This document shows positions 8,947 through 17,020 of a stretch of 64,000 nt of DNA, piece by piece (positions within the stretch are counted from its first letter, which is position 1; each line of letters starts with the position of its first letter). Location of the stretch: positions 2,294,001-2,358,000 of the forward strand of contig CBDDKB010000002.1 of assembly GCA_965229935.1 (NCBI GenBank), read 5' to 3'. The notes beneath the pieces were generated by a model that was not told the DNA's origin, did not search any database, and saw only the letters and a list, made by a program, of their open reading frames with translations. The stretch is from SPJN01 sp965229935 (GTDB lineage: Bacteria; Pseudomonadota; Alphaproteobacteria; SPJN01). Made by a program: the position numbers and the translations under genes.

Positions 8947-9033
8947 CCAAAGTCTCTCTACAAATCTGACGCTCTATAGACCACCCTAGCATCGCGTATT
9001 ATTGTGGCGCGACATATCAAAAGGGAGGTTCCG

Positions 9034-9312
9034 GTGTCTGCTGAAGAAGAGAAAAAGGGCGGCGAAGTAAACAAAGCCGCTTATTGGAAGGCGACATTAA
9101 CGCTGACGCTTAATCTGTTGCTGATTTGGTTCCTGGTGTCCTATGGGGCCGGGATCCTGTTCCGTGACTTTTTGGATCAATTTTCAATCGGCGGCGCGCC
9201 GTTGGGCTTTTGGTTCGCTCAACAAGGGGCGATCTATGTCTTTATTGGTCTGATTTTCTATTACTGCCGGGCAATGACAAAGCTTGAGCGCAAATATGGC
9301 GTGGAGGGCTGA
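9034..9312 (+). CDS. DUF4212 small subunit of a sodium/solute symporter
   Basis: A 92-residue protein with two membrane helices (LTLTLNLLLIWFLVSYG and a second at LGFWFAQQGAIYVFIGLIFYY), matching the TIGR03647/DUF4212 small-subunit family, which sits directly upstream of VC_2705-type symporters. AAGGGAGG at 9020-9027 places the start at GTG 9034 rather than the in-frame GTG 9004. The symporter begins two bases after its stop (TGATCATG), so translation is probably coupled. Confidence 0.9.
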   Translation: MSAEEEKKGGEVNKAAYWKATLTLTLNLLLIWFLVSYGAGILFRDFLDQFSIGGAPLGFWFAQQGAIYVFIGLIFYYCRAMTKLERKYGVEG

Positions 9313-9314
9313 TC

Positions 9315-11084
9315 ATGTCTCAAGAAATGTGGACTTATTTTTTCGTCGTCGCGACCTTCGGACTTTATATCTATATCGCTATCAGAAGTCGCGCCGGATC
9401 TACGGATGACTTTTATGTTGCAGGTCATGACGTGCACCCGACGGTGAATGGCATGGCAACTGCGGCTGACTGGATGTCGGCGGCCTCCTTCCTGTCAATG
9501 GCGGGGCTGATTGCCTTTTTGGGTTATGGCGGGTCTGTCTATTTGATGGGCTGGACCGGCGGTTATGTGCTGCTGGCGCTATTGCTTGCCCCCTTCTTGC
9601 GTGAGTTTGGCAAGTTCACCGTCCCAGACTTTGTGGGTGATCGCTATTATTCAAAGTTTGCACGTATCATTGCTGTGATTTGCGCCATCTTTGTCAGCTT
9701 TACCTATATTGCTGGCCAGATGAAGGGCGTCGGCGTCGCATTCTCAGGCTTTTTGGGTGTGCCGTTTGAAGTTGGCATCCTGATCGGTATGGGAATTGTG
9801 TTTGTCTATGCCGTGCTTGGCGGCATGAAGGGCATTACCTATACGCAGGTAGCGCAATATGTGGTGCTGATCTTTGCCTATACGGTTCCGGCGATCTTTA
9901 TCTCGCTGATCATCACGGGTAATCCTGTGCCGCAATTGGGCTTTATCTCCAATGTGCGTGGCGAAGATATTTCCATGCTCGCAAAGCTGAACAATGTCCT
10001 GACCGACCTTGGCTTTATGGAATATACCAGCACCAATAAAAGCATGATCGACGTATTCGCCATCACCGGCGCGTTGATGTTCGGTACTGCCGGATTGCCC
10101 CATGTGATCATTCGGTTCTTTACAGTGTCTAGTGCCAAAAATGCGCGTGTGTCTGCTGGTTGGGCGTTGATCTTTATCGCCCTGCTCTACACAACAGCGC
10201 CTGCCGTTGGTGCCTTTGCCCGTCTGAACTTTATTGATCAGGTGCACAACAAACAGGTTGAGGAGCTGCCGTCATGGTATGCCTCATGGACCGAAACAGG
10301 TTTGCTTGGCCATGAAGACAAGAATGGCGATGGCAAGGTACAGTATTTCGGTGACAAGGGTCATGACTATGGCAATGGCAAGATCGGTGATGGGTCAAAG
10401 CAACACCCGAACAGTGAAACAACACCGCTGAACCGCGATATCTTTGTGCTGGCCAATCCTGAAATTGCACAGCTTCCCGGTTGGGTCATCGGCCTTGTGG
10501 TGGCAGGCGGTCTTGCCGCTGCGCTGTCAACCGCGGCGGGTTTGTTGATGGTGATTTCCTCTGCGATTTCGCATGATCTGTGTCGTCGGACAATCTGGAC
10601 CGATATGGATGACAAGACAGAGCTGCGCGTGGCGCGTATGGCAGCAGCAGGTGCGGTGATAGCCGCTGGACTGCTTGGCCTGTTCGCCAGCCAGCTAGGT
10701 TTTGTTGCGCAGGTGGTCGCCTTTGCCTTTGGGCTTGCGGCAGCCAGCCTGTTCCCGATCATCTTCCTGGGCATTTTCTGGAAGCGGATGAATAAAGAAG
10801 GGGCCATTGCGTCGATGCTGTTCGGCTTGATCTCAACCTTCCTTTATATCTGCTACTTCAAGTTCTGGGGCGGCACACCTGATCAATGGTTGTTCGGCGT
10901 GTCACCTGAAGGCATCGGCTTTGTCTTCATGTGGGTATCGCTTGCCGTCGGTTGGGGCGTAGCGATGGTTACCCCCGCACCGCCGCAGGACGTGCAGGAC
11001 CTTGTCGAGGATATTCGTATCCCCGGCACACGTAAGGCCCATGGGTCAGCGGATGAGGGGATGGCCCCAATGCCGGCGGAATAA
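9315..11084 (+). CDS. Sodium:solute symporter, VC_2705 subfamily (ActP-like)
   Basis: A 589-residue SSS/SLC5 transporter with about 13 membrane helices. The N-terminus carries the family's sodium-symporter region (DDFYVAGHDVHPTVNGMATA, DWMSAASFLSMAG). Between two helices lies a hydrophilic insert of about 70 residues with a calcium-loop-like run DKNGDGK. The partner small subunit directly upstream identifies the TIGR03648 subgroup, relatives of acetate permease ActP. The substrate is probably a small carboxylate, but this cannot be read from sequence. A CrbS-like sensor follows, which fits carboxylate uptake and its regulation. Confidence 0.92.
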   Translation: MSQEMWTYFFVVATFGLYIYIAIRSRAGSTDDFYVAGHDVHPTVNGMATAADWMSAASFLSMAGLIAFLGYGGSVYLMGWTGGYVLLALLLAPFLREFGKFTVPDFVGDRYYSKFARIIAVICAIFVSFTYIAGQMKGVGVAFSGFLGVPFEVGILIGMGIVFVYAVLGGMKGITYTQVAQYVVLIFAYTVPAIFISLIITGNPVPQLGFISNVRGEDISMLAKLNNVLTDLGFMEYTSTNKSMIDVFAITGALMFGTAGLPHVIIRFFTVSSAKNARVSAGWALIFIALLYTTAPAVGAFARLNFIDQVHNKQVEELPSWYASWTETGLLGHEDKNGDGKVQYFGDKGHDYGNGKIGDGSKQHPNSETTPLNRDIFVLANPEIAQLPGWVIGLVVAGGLAAALSTAAGLLMVISSAISHDLCRRTIWTDMDDKTELRVARMAAAGAVIAAGLLGLFASQLGFVAQVVAFAFGLAAASLFPIIFLGIFWKRMNKEGAIASMLFGLISTFLYICYFKFWGGTPDQWLFGVSPEGIGFVFMWVSLAVGWGVAMVTPAPPQDVQDLVEDIRIPGTRKAHGSADEGMAPMPAE

Positions 11085-11114
11085 TGCGCCAGCATCGACC
11101 ATAACTAACTTATG

Positions 11115-11136
11115 CGGGCGGCCTTTTGGCTGCCCG
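11115..11136 (+). terminator. GC-rich hairpin after the symporter gene
   Basis: CGGGC-g-GCC-TTTT-GGC-t-GCCCG forms an interrupted eight-pair stem about 30 bases after the symporter stop. There is no clear T-run after it, so it may be a weak terminator or a processing/stability element between the symporter and the sensor kinase. Confidence 0.4.
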
Positions 11137-11196
11137 TATTGCCTTATAGCTTGCATCACGCGCAATGCCTTGTAACGTCAGGGGGCGGAGGCAAAT

Positions 11197-14100
11197 ATGT
11201 CAGCACTAACAATCCTGATTGCAACAGGACTATATATCGGACTGCTGTTTTTGGTGGCAGCATATGGTGATAGGCGGGCGTCGAAAGCGGGCCCAATATC
11301 AAGACCCATTGTCTATACATTGGCGTTGGCGGTCTATTGTTCGTCGTGGACATTTTATGGCGCGGTCGGGACAGCAGCAGATAGTGGCTGGGATTACCTG
11401 CCGATCTATCTTGGTCCCGCTTTGGTTTTTCTGTTTGCGCCCGGTTTTATCGCGCGGATCGGCAATATTGTCCGGCGGGAGCGTCTGACCTCCCTGTCTG
11501 ACTTTCTGTCTGCCCGCTATGGCCGCAGTCGCGGTGTTGGCGCAATTGCCACCATCGCAGCGGTCACAGGGGCCCTGCCATATATTTCATTACAATTGCG
11601 CTCTATCGGGATGAGCTTTGAAGCACTCGTCTATGCCGAGGCTGGCGCGGTTGCCCAACAGCCATCAACCCCGACTATTTTCGCGATTGCAATGGCGCTT
11701 GCCCTGTTTGCCATTCTGTTTGGCGCCCGCCAGTCTGACACGACACGCCACAATGCGGGACTTGTGCTCGCACTCGCGTTTGAGGCGATTGTGAAGCTGG
11801 TCGCCTTGGGCGCGGTGTGCTGGCTATCCTATGCGTTAATTGGGGCGGATCATTTGGTCCGCAATGATCTGCCGGAACAATTTGCGACCAGCACCCTGTC
11901 AGGACGCTTTATCACCATCACCATTTTGTCCATGGCCGCAATTATCTGTCTGCCACGCCAATTTCATGTGATGGCCATTGAACGAAATGGGGAGCAGGAG
12001 GTCGCGGCCGCCCGTTGGTTGTTTCCCGCCTATCTTGCGATCACCAGTGTTGTGGTTGTTCCCATTACGCTAGCGGGGCTGACTGTGTTGCCCGATACGG
12101 TGCCCGCCGATCTTTATGTGCTGTCATTGCCCTTGTCACATGGACAGGATGGATTGGCCCTTTTGGCATTCCTGGGCGGCTTTTCTGCGGCAACGGGCAT
12201 GGTGATTGTCTCAACTATTGCGGTTTCGACCATGGTCACCAATGATTTGATCGTTCCTTTACTGATCAGGTCAGGGCGCATATCCGACATTTCCCAAAAT
12301 GGCGGCGCAACCTTGCTGACCATTCGCCGATCAGTGATCATCGGCTTGTTAGTGTTGGCATTCGGTTATTTCGCCCTTAGCCGGAACGAAGCCCTGCTAT
12401 CGCAAATCGGCCTATTGTCATTTGCGGCTGCTGCGCAATTCGCACCTTTGCTTATTGGTGGTCTTTATTGGCGGCGCGCGCATCGAAGCGGGGCCAAGGC
12501 AGGCTTGTTGGTCGGCATGGCCTTGTGGACCTATACTTTGTTGTTGCCCGCCTTGATTGGCGCTGACCATGCGGTATTTGCCTGGTTGCCCGCCGTGCTT
12601 GCCCCCCAATCGCTGCTGGGTATTTCGTTTGGCGATAGCCTGACCCACGGCGTGTTCTGGAGCCTGTCTGCAAACACGGCCCTGTTTATTTTCGCGTCAC
12701 TACGTGGGCGTGAAGCATTGCGCGACCGCATTCAGTCAATGGCCTTTTCAGAAGGCGGACGGGGTACTGTCAGCGGAGCGCAAACCCCGCATGTTTCACC
12801 GCTTACAGTGTCGCCAGAAGGGTTGAAGGCGCTGGCCTGTCGCTTCTTGAGTGAGGAGGCGGTGATGACCGCCTTTCAGGACCTGGCGGGTGATGCCAAG
12901 CTTGAGGTAACGGGGGACCGGCCCGCTGACTGGCGTTTGATACAGCTGACTGAGAAGCTGTTGGCCGGGGCGCTGGGGGCGTCGTCGGCACGTATTGTCA
13001 TGATGTCTGTCGTTGGGCAGGACGATGTGGCGATTGATGATCTTCTATCGATCCTTGATCAAAAAACCCAAGCCGATCTGTTTGACCGCCATATGCTGCA
13101 ATCTATGCTGGAGAATGTCTCGCAAGGGATTTCGGTTGTTGACGGTGACCAGAAATTGGTGGCGTGGAACAGCGCCTATATCAACCTGTTTTCCTATCCC
13201 GGTCATATGGTGCGGGTCGGCACCCCGGTGGAAGAGCTTATCAGGCATAATATTGATCGTGGCTGGATCCGCGATGACAGGCCGGATGATTATGTGCAGC
13301 GCCGTATCGATCATATGAAGGTGGGCACCGCCTATCGGTATGAACGGCCCATGGAAGGGGGCCGCTATCTGCGCATCATCGGCAATCCCATGCCGGGTGG
13401 CGGTTTTGTGACCACCTTCACAGATATAACAGAGGATAAGCAGCGTGAGCAGGAGCTGATCGACATTAACGCGACCCTGGAAGAACGGGTGCGCAGCAGG
13501 ACAGTTGAATTGGAACATATGGCGCAGGACTTGCGCGTCGCGAAGACTGACGCCGATGACGCCAATGCCTCTAAAACCCGTTTCCTGTCAGCAGCCAGTC
13601 ATGATTTGTTGCAACCTCTAAATGCGGCACGGCTTTATTTGGCGGCCGCTGCGGACGCCCCAGATAATCAGGCAGACTTGCTCGACAAAGTGGATCGGTC
13701 AATAGATTCAGCCGATCAATTGCTGCGTGGCTTGCTGGATATTTCGCGGCTTGATCATGCCAAGGTAACCCCAAAGCTTGAGCCTGTTGCCCTTGGCCCG
13801 CTGCTGCATGACTTGAGTGAAGAAGCAGCACCAATGGCACGTGATGCCGGGCTTGAATTACGCAGTGTGCCGACAAGTCTGGTGGTCATGGCGGACCGTG
13901 AATTTTTGCGCAGCATCGTGCGCAACTTCCTATCCAATGCACGCCGTTATACTGAGCAGGGCGGCATTCTTGTCGGTGTGCGCAGACAAGGAGACAACTG
14001 CCGGATTGACGTGCTGGACACAGGGCCGGGCCTATCACAGTCAGATAGTGAGCGTGCCTTTGGTGAGTTTGAACGCCTGCATGATCAGGACAATCAGGGC

Positions 14101-14664
14101 GTGCGCGGGGCGGGGCTTGGCCTTGCCGTGGCAAAACGTATGGCAACATTGATGAATGCCAGCATCGGCGTCAACTCGCAGCCGGGGTGTGGCAGTTGTT
14201 TCAGCGTGACGCTTGCCAGGGCGATGGATGCGCCTGCAGTCCCTTCTAGTCTGACAGGCGTCAGCACAACGCCAACGATGCGAAACCAAGGCATATCAGC
14301 TCAAGCGACAAAAGTTCTGTGCGTTGATGACGAGGTTGAGATCCTGTCGGCTATGACAGCCCTGTTGCAAGGTTGGGGTGCACATGTGGAAACCGCATCC
14401 TCGGTTAGCCAGGCGAAGGGGGCACTTGGTGCAACCGGGTTTGATATTGTGTTGCTTGATTGGCAATTATCCGGTGGTGAAACGGCGGCTGATATATTGG
14501 CTTGGCTGGCCGACAATCCGTCGCCGCCATTGGTCGCCTTCCTCACAGCCAATAGATCGCAGGGCCTGTCTGACGCTGCTGCCAAATGGGGGGCGCCGAT
14601 CCTGCCTAAGCCGGTTGATCCTGATCTGTTGCGTGATTTGTTGGATGATGTCTGCGGCGGCTGA
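11197..14664 (+). CDS. crbS: CrbS-like hybrid sensor: SLC5 transporter domain - PAS - histidine kinase - receiver
   Basis: A 1155-residue protein. Residues about 1-510 form an SSS/SLC5-type membrane domain. A linker (about 540-620) is where CrbS proteins carry a STAC domain. Then come a PAS domain (about 632-750, LENVSQGISVVDGDQKLVAWN), a short coiled coil, a HisKA domain with His802 (SAASHDLLQPLNAARLYL), a HATPase domain (NFLSNARRYTE, DTGPGLS, GAGLGLAVAKRMA) and a C-terminal receiver with Asp1088 (VLLDWQLSG). This is the architecture of CrbS, which with CrbR controls acetyl-CoA synthetase in Vibrio and Pseudomonas. SD GGGGCGGAGG precedes the ATG. The regulator partner is convergent, 13 bases away. 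No acs gene lies in the window, so the targets here are unknown. Confidence 0.85.
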   Translation: MSALTILIATGLYIGLLFLVAAYGDRRASKAGPISRPIVYTLALAVYCSSWTFYGAVGTAADSGWDYLPIYLGPALVFLFAPGFIARIGNIVRRERLTSLSDFLSARYGRSRGVGAIATIAAVTGALPYISLQLRSIGMSFEALVYAEAGAVAQQPSTPTIFAIAMALALFAILFGARQSDTTRHNAGLVLALAFEAIVKLVALGAVCWLSYALIGADHLVRNDLPEQFATSTLSGRFITITILSMAAIICLPRQFHVMAIERNGEQEVAAARWLFPAYLAITSVVVVPITLAGLTVLPDTVPADLYVLSLPLSHGQDGLALLAFLGGFSAATGMVIVSTIAVSTMVTNDLIVPLLIRSGRISDISQNGGATLLTIRRSVIIGLLVLAFGYFALSRNEALLSQIGLLSFAAAAQFAPLLIGGLYWRRAHRSGAKAGLLVGMALWTYTLLLPALIGADHAVFAWLPAVLAPQSLLGISFGDSLTHGVFWSLSANTALFIFASLRGREALRDRIQSMAFSEGGRGTVSGAQTPHVSPLTVSPEGLKALACRFLSEEAVMTAFQDLAGDAKLEVTGDRPADWRLIQLTEKLLAGALGASSARIVMMSVVGQDDVAIDDLLSILDQKTQADLFDRHMLQSMLENVSQGISVVDGDQKLVAWNSAYINLFSYPGHMVRVGTPVEELIRHNIDRGWIRDDRPDDYVQRRIDHMKVGTAYRYERPMEGGRYLRIIGNPMPGGGFVTTFTDITEDKQREQELIDINATLEERVRSRTVELEHMAQDLRVAKTDADDANASKTRFLSAASHDLLQPLNAARLYLAAAADAPDNQADLLDKVDRSIDSADQLLRGLLDISRLDHAKVTPKLEPVALGPLLHDLSEEAAPMARDAGLELRSVPTSLVVMADREFLRSIVRNFLSNARRYTEQGGILVGVRRQGDNCRIDVLDTGPGLSQSDSERAFGEFERLHDQDNQGVRGAGLGLAVAKRMATLMNASIGVNSQPGCGSCFSVTLARAMDAPAVPSSLTGVSTTPTMRNQGISAQATKVLCVDDEVEILSAMTALLQGWGAHVETASSVSQAKGALGATGFDIVLLDWQLSGGETAADILAWLADNPSPPLVAFLTANRSQGLSDAAAKWGAPILPKPVDPDLLRDLLDDVCGG

Positions 14665-14677
14665 CATCGGGCGCTGA

Positions 14678-15322
14678 TTATTTACCCAAATCCTGTAGCG
14701 CCAAAACGACTTGCGTGCGGTTGATGACGCCCAGCTTGCGGAAAATCGCGGTCATATGTGCCTTTACCGTGGCAATGGACACATCCATTTCATAGGCAAT
14801 CTGCTTGTTTAACAACCCTTCCGACAGATAGCCCACGACACGCTTTTGTGTTGGCGTTAGGGACGCGACGCGGGCGGCGACGGTATCGCTGTCCATAGCT
14901 TCGCCGCCATTACCATCGTCAGTGGGGGGGAACCATGACCCGCCTTCAAGCGCGGTGGCAAGAACGGCATCAAGCTCGTCCTTCGGAAGGCTTTTGGGGG
15001 TATAGCCTGTTGCGCCCAATTCCTTTGCCTGATCATAGGCGACCCGATCTTCGGTAGCGGAAACGATATAGACGGGCAGGTCGGGTTTTGCCGCCTTCAG
15101 GCGCATCAATCCTTCAAACCCTTTTGCATCCGGCAGGTTCAGATCAAGGAAAACCAGCGTGATAGATGATTGGTCAAGAAGGGCTTGGGCCTCAGCAAAT
15201 GATCCGGCGCCATGCACAGAAACATCCGCAACGCCAAGTCCGGCCAGTACAGTGCTAAAGGCGTCACGGAACAGGGGGTGATCATCTATCACCAAAACGT
15301 TTGTCTGTGTTTGGCCTGTCAT
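14678..15322 (-). CDS. crbR: CrbR-like LuxR-family response regulator
   Basis: A 214-residue NarL/FixJ-type response regulator: receiver domain (1-125) with acidic pocket VIDDHP and phospho-acceptor Asp60 (LVFLDLNLPDAKG), then a LuxR helix-turn-helix (about 150-210, LTPTQKRVVGYLSEGLLNKQ). It is convergent with the CrbS-like sensor, 13 bases apart, and divergent from a porin gene. It is the natural phosphotransfer partner of that sensor. Likely targets by position are the DUF4212-symporter operon and the porin; this is inference. Confidence 0.88.
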   Translation of the reverse strand: MTGQTQTNVLVIDDHPLFRDAFSTVLAGLGVADVSVHGAGSFAEAQALLDQSSITLVFLDLNLPDAKGFEGLMRLKAAKPDLPVYIVSATEDRVAYDQAKELGATGYTPKSLPKDELDAVLATALEGGSWFPPTDDGNGGEAMDSDTVAARVASLTPTQKRVVGYLSEGLLNKQIAYEMDVSIATVKAHMTAIFRKLGVINRTQVVLALQDLGK

Positions 15323-15406
15323 TTTTTGCTGCCCCTCAACATGCCCTGATCATGCGCTGAACGTGATTGGCTATGCTACTGTGATAGCAGACCGTCGTCC
15401 ATGATG

Positions 15407-15438
15407 GACTATAGACTTTGGTCGATACGACCATAGTC
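15407..15438. promoter_or_regulatory. Nested inverted repeat between crbR-like gene and porin
   Basis: Outer arms GACTAT (15407-15412) and ATAGTC (15433-15438) enclose an inner palindrome GGTCG-ATA-CGACC (15420-15432). The left arm overlaps a TATAGA box (15410-15415) in the string CTATAGAC. The same eight bases also occur at 8974-8981 upstream of the DUF4212-symporter operon. The site lies about 75 bases before the porin start and 85 before the regulator start. It is a candidate operator for this divergent pair. Confidence 0.45.
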
Positions 15439-15510
15439 GATGATACCTACGTCCAATAGCGGCGCGACAGATTTTGCATAAATATTCCTGAAAATCTCAG
15501 GGAGGCACAT

Positions 15511-16665
15511 ATGCAAAATCGTTCAAAAAAACTATCCGCAACCTTGTTGGCATCAACCATTTTGGGGCTGGCGTCATTTCATGGGGCGCAGGCAGAAACC
15601 AGCGTGACCGTCGGCGGACATGTTGATCTTGATGTTCATTATACCGACCTAAGTGACGGGGCTTTTGCAGCCAATTCGGTAACACGTGATTTTTATATCC
15701 CAGGCGCAATCCCCGTTGTAGCTGGTGGCGGTTCGGGCACAAAGACAACAGACTTTACCGCCGAAGCGTCGCGCTTTTACATCAAGGCAAAGCACACGGA
15801 TGGCGATGTTAAGATGGGCGGCAAGGTAGAGCTTGATTTCCTATTGTCCGGACAGGGCAACCAACGCGTATCAAACAGTGTGTCGCCGCGGTTGCGCCAT
15901 GCCTATCTTGATTTCAACAATTTCCGCTTTGGGCAAACATGGACCGCATTTCAAAACACGTCCTCCATCCCTGAAAGCGCAAGTTTCCTCGGCCTGTCTG
16001 ACGGCATGATTTTTATTCGTCAGCCGATCATTCAGTACAAATCAGGGCCGTGGCAGCTGTCATTGGAAAATGGCAATACCACAGTTACGCCAACGGCAGG
16101 CGGCAGGATTGAAGCTGACGGTAATGTCCTGCCCGACGGTGTGATCCGCTATAATAGCTCTGGCAGTTTTGGCAATGTGTCCATCGCCGCCATCGGGCGC
16201 GAGCTACGCATCGACACTGCCGGGCTTGACGACAAAACAACCGGTTGGGGCGTTTCTGTTTCAGGTCGGTTGAATGTGGGCGAGAAATCCGATGTGCGCT
16301 TTGGGTTTACGGGCGGCGAAGGTGTTGGCCGCTATATCGGGTTGAACGCTGTCAACGCGGCGGCTGTTGACGCCAATGGCGAGCTTGAGGCGATCCCGGT
16401 CTATGGCGGTCATGTTGCCCTGCGCGTTCCTGTTGCTGAAGCAACCCGTGTGTCCGTCGGCTATTCCGCTTTGCAGGCTGACAATCCGTCTTTCCTGCCT
16501 GGGTCAACGACCAAAATGGTTCACAGTGGTATGCTAGCCATATTGTGGACCGCCGCGAACAAGGTTACGTTCGGGGCAGAGTTGATATATGGCGAACGCG
16601 AAACAGAAGCTGGCGACAAGGGTGATATGACCCGGGCAACATTTTCGACCAAATTGCCCTTCTAG
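15511..16665 (+). CDS. Outer-membrane porin (DcaP-like)
   Basis: A 384-residue outer-membrane protein with a signal peptide (cleavage probably after GAQA, about residue 29) followed by a beta-barrel that begins VTVGGHVDLDVHYTD and ends in an aromatic residue (ATFSTKLPF), as barrel proteins do. The sequence resembles DcaP-type trimeric porins for small anionic or dicarboxylate compounds. GGGAGG lies about six bases upstream of ATG. It is divergent from the CrbR-like regulator, suggesting that the porin supplies the substrate taken up by the neighbouring symporter. Substrate specificity is inferred only from context. Confidence 0.85.
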   Translation: MQNRSKKLSATLLASTILGLASFHGAQAETSVTVGGHVDLDVHYTDLSDGAFAANSVTRDFYIPGAIPVVAGGGSGTKTTDFTAEASRFYIKAKHTDGDVKMGGKVELDFLLSGQGNQRVSNSVSPRLRHAYLDFNNFRFGQTWTAFQNTSSIPESASFLGLSDGMIFIRQPIIQYKSGPWQLSLENGNTTVTPTAGGRIEADGNVLPDGVIRYNSSGSFGNVSIAAIGRELRIDTAGLDDKTTGWGVSVSGRLNVGEKSDVRFGFTGGEGVGRYIGLNAVNAAAVDANGELEAIPVYGGHVALRVPVAEATRVSVGYSALQADNPSFLPGSTTKMVHSGMLAILWTAANKVTFGAELIYGERETEAGDKGDMTRATFSTKLPF

Positions 16666-16673
16666 TAAGGTTT

Positions 16674-16683
16674 CCCCCCCCCC
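16674..16683 (+). repeat. Ten-base poly-C tract
   Basis: Ten consecutive C residues lie eight bases after the porin stop and 47 bases before the DUF4170 start. It is intergenic, so slippage would not shift a reading frame, but it could alter the leader of the next gene or be a sequencing-error site. Confidence 0.9.
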
Positions 16684-16730
16684 AGCCCAAGACCGGCCGC
16701 CATACAGGATTAAGGATTGGTGATCACATT

Positions 16731-16991
16731 ATGCCTGACCAACAATTATTGCATCTTGTCTTTGGTGGCCGGTTGACCGGCACGGGAAGCATGACCTTTG
16801 AAGATGTTGAAAATCTCGACATTGTAGGCGTCTTTCCCAACTATCAGTTGGCAGAAAAGGCGTGGCGGGCTGCATCGCAACGCAGTGTTGATGATGCCTA
16901 TACGCGCTATTTCGTGGTCCATCTGCATGAGTTGATGGAACCAGACGCAGAAATGGACCTTCAAGGGCATAGCCTTAAAGGTCCATCATAA
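16731..16991 (+). CDS. DUF4170 domain protein
   Basis: An 86-residue soluble protein matching the alphaproteobacterial DUF4170 family: the N-terminal half LLHLVFGGRLTG and the later DIVGVFPNYQLAEKAWRAAS ... RYFVVHLHELM are characteristic. Its function is undescribed. It stands alone between the porin and a convergent monooxygenase gene. Confidence 0.85.
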   Translation: MPDQQLLHLVFGGRLTGTGSMTFEDVENLDIVGVFPNYQLAEKAWRAASQRSVDDAYTRYFVVHLHELMEPDAEMDLQGHSLKGPS

Positions 16992-17020
16992 TCTTACAAA
17001 TGACTGCGTGTCCGGTTCGC

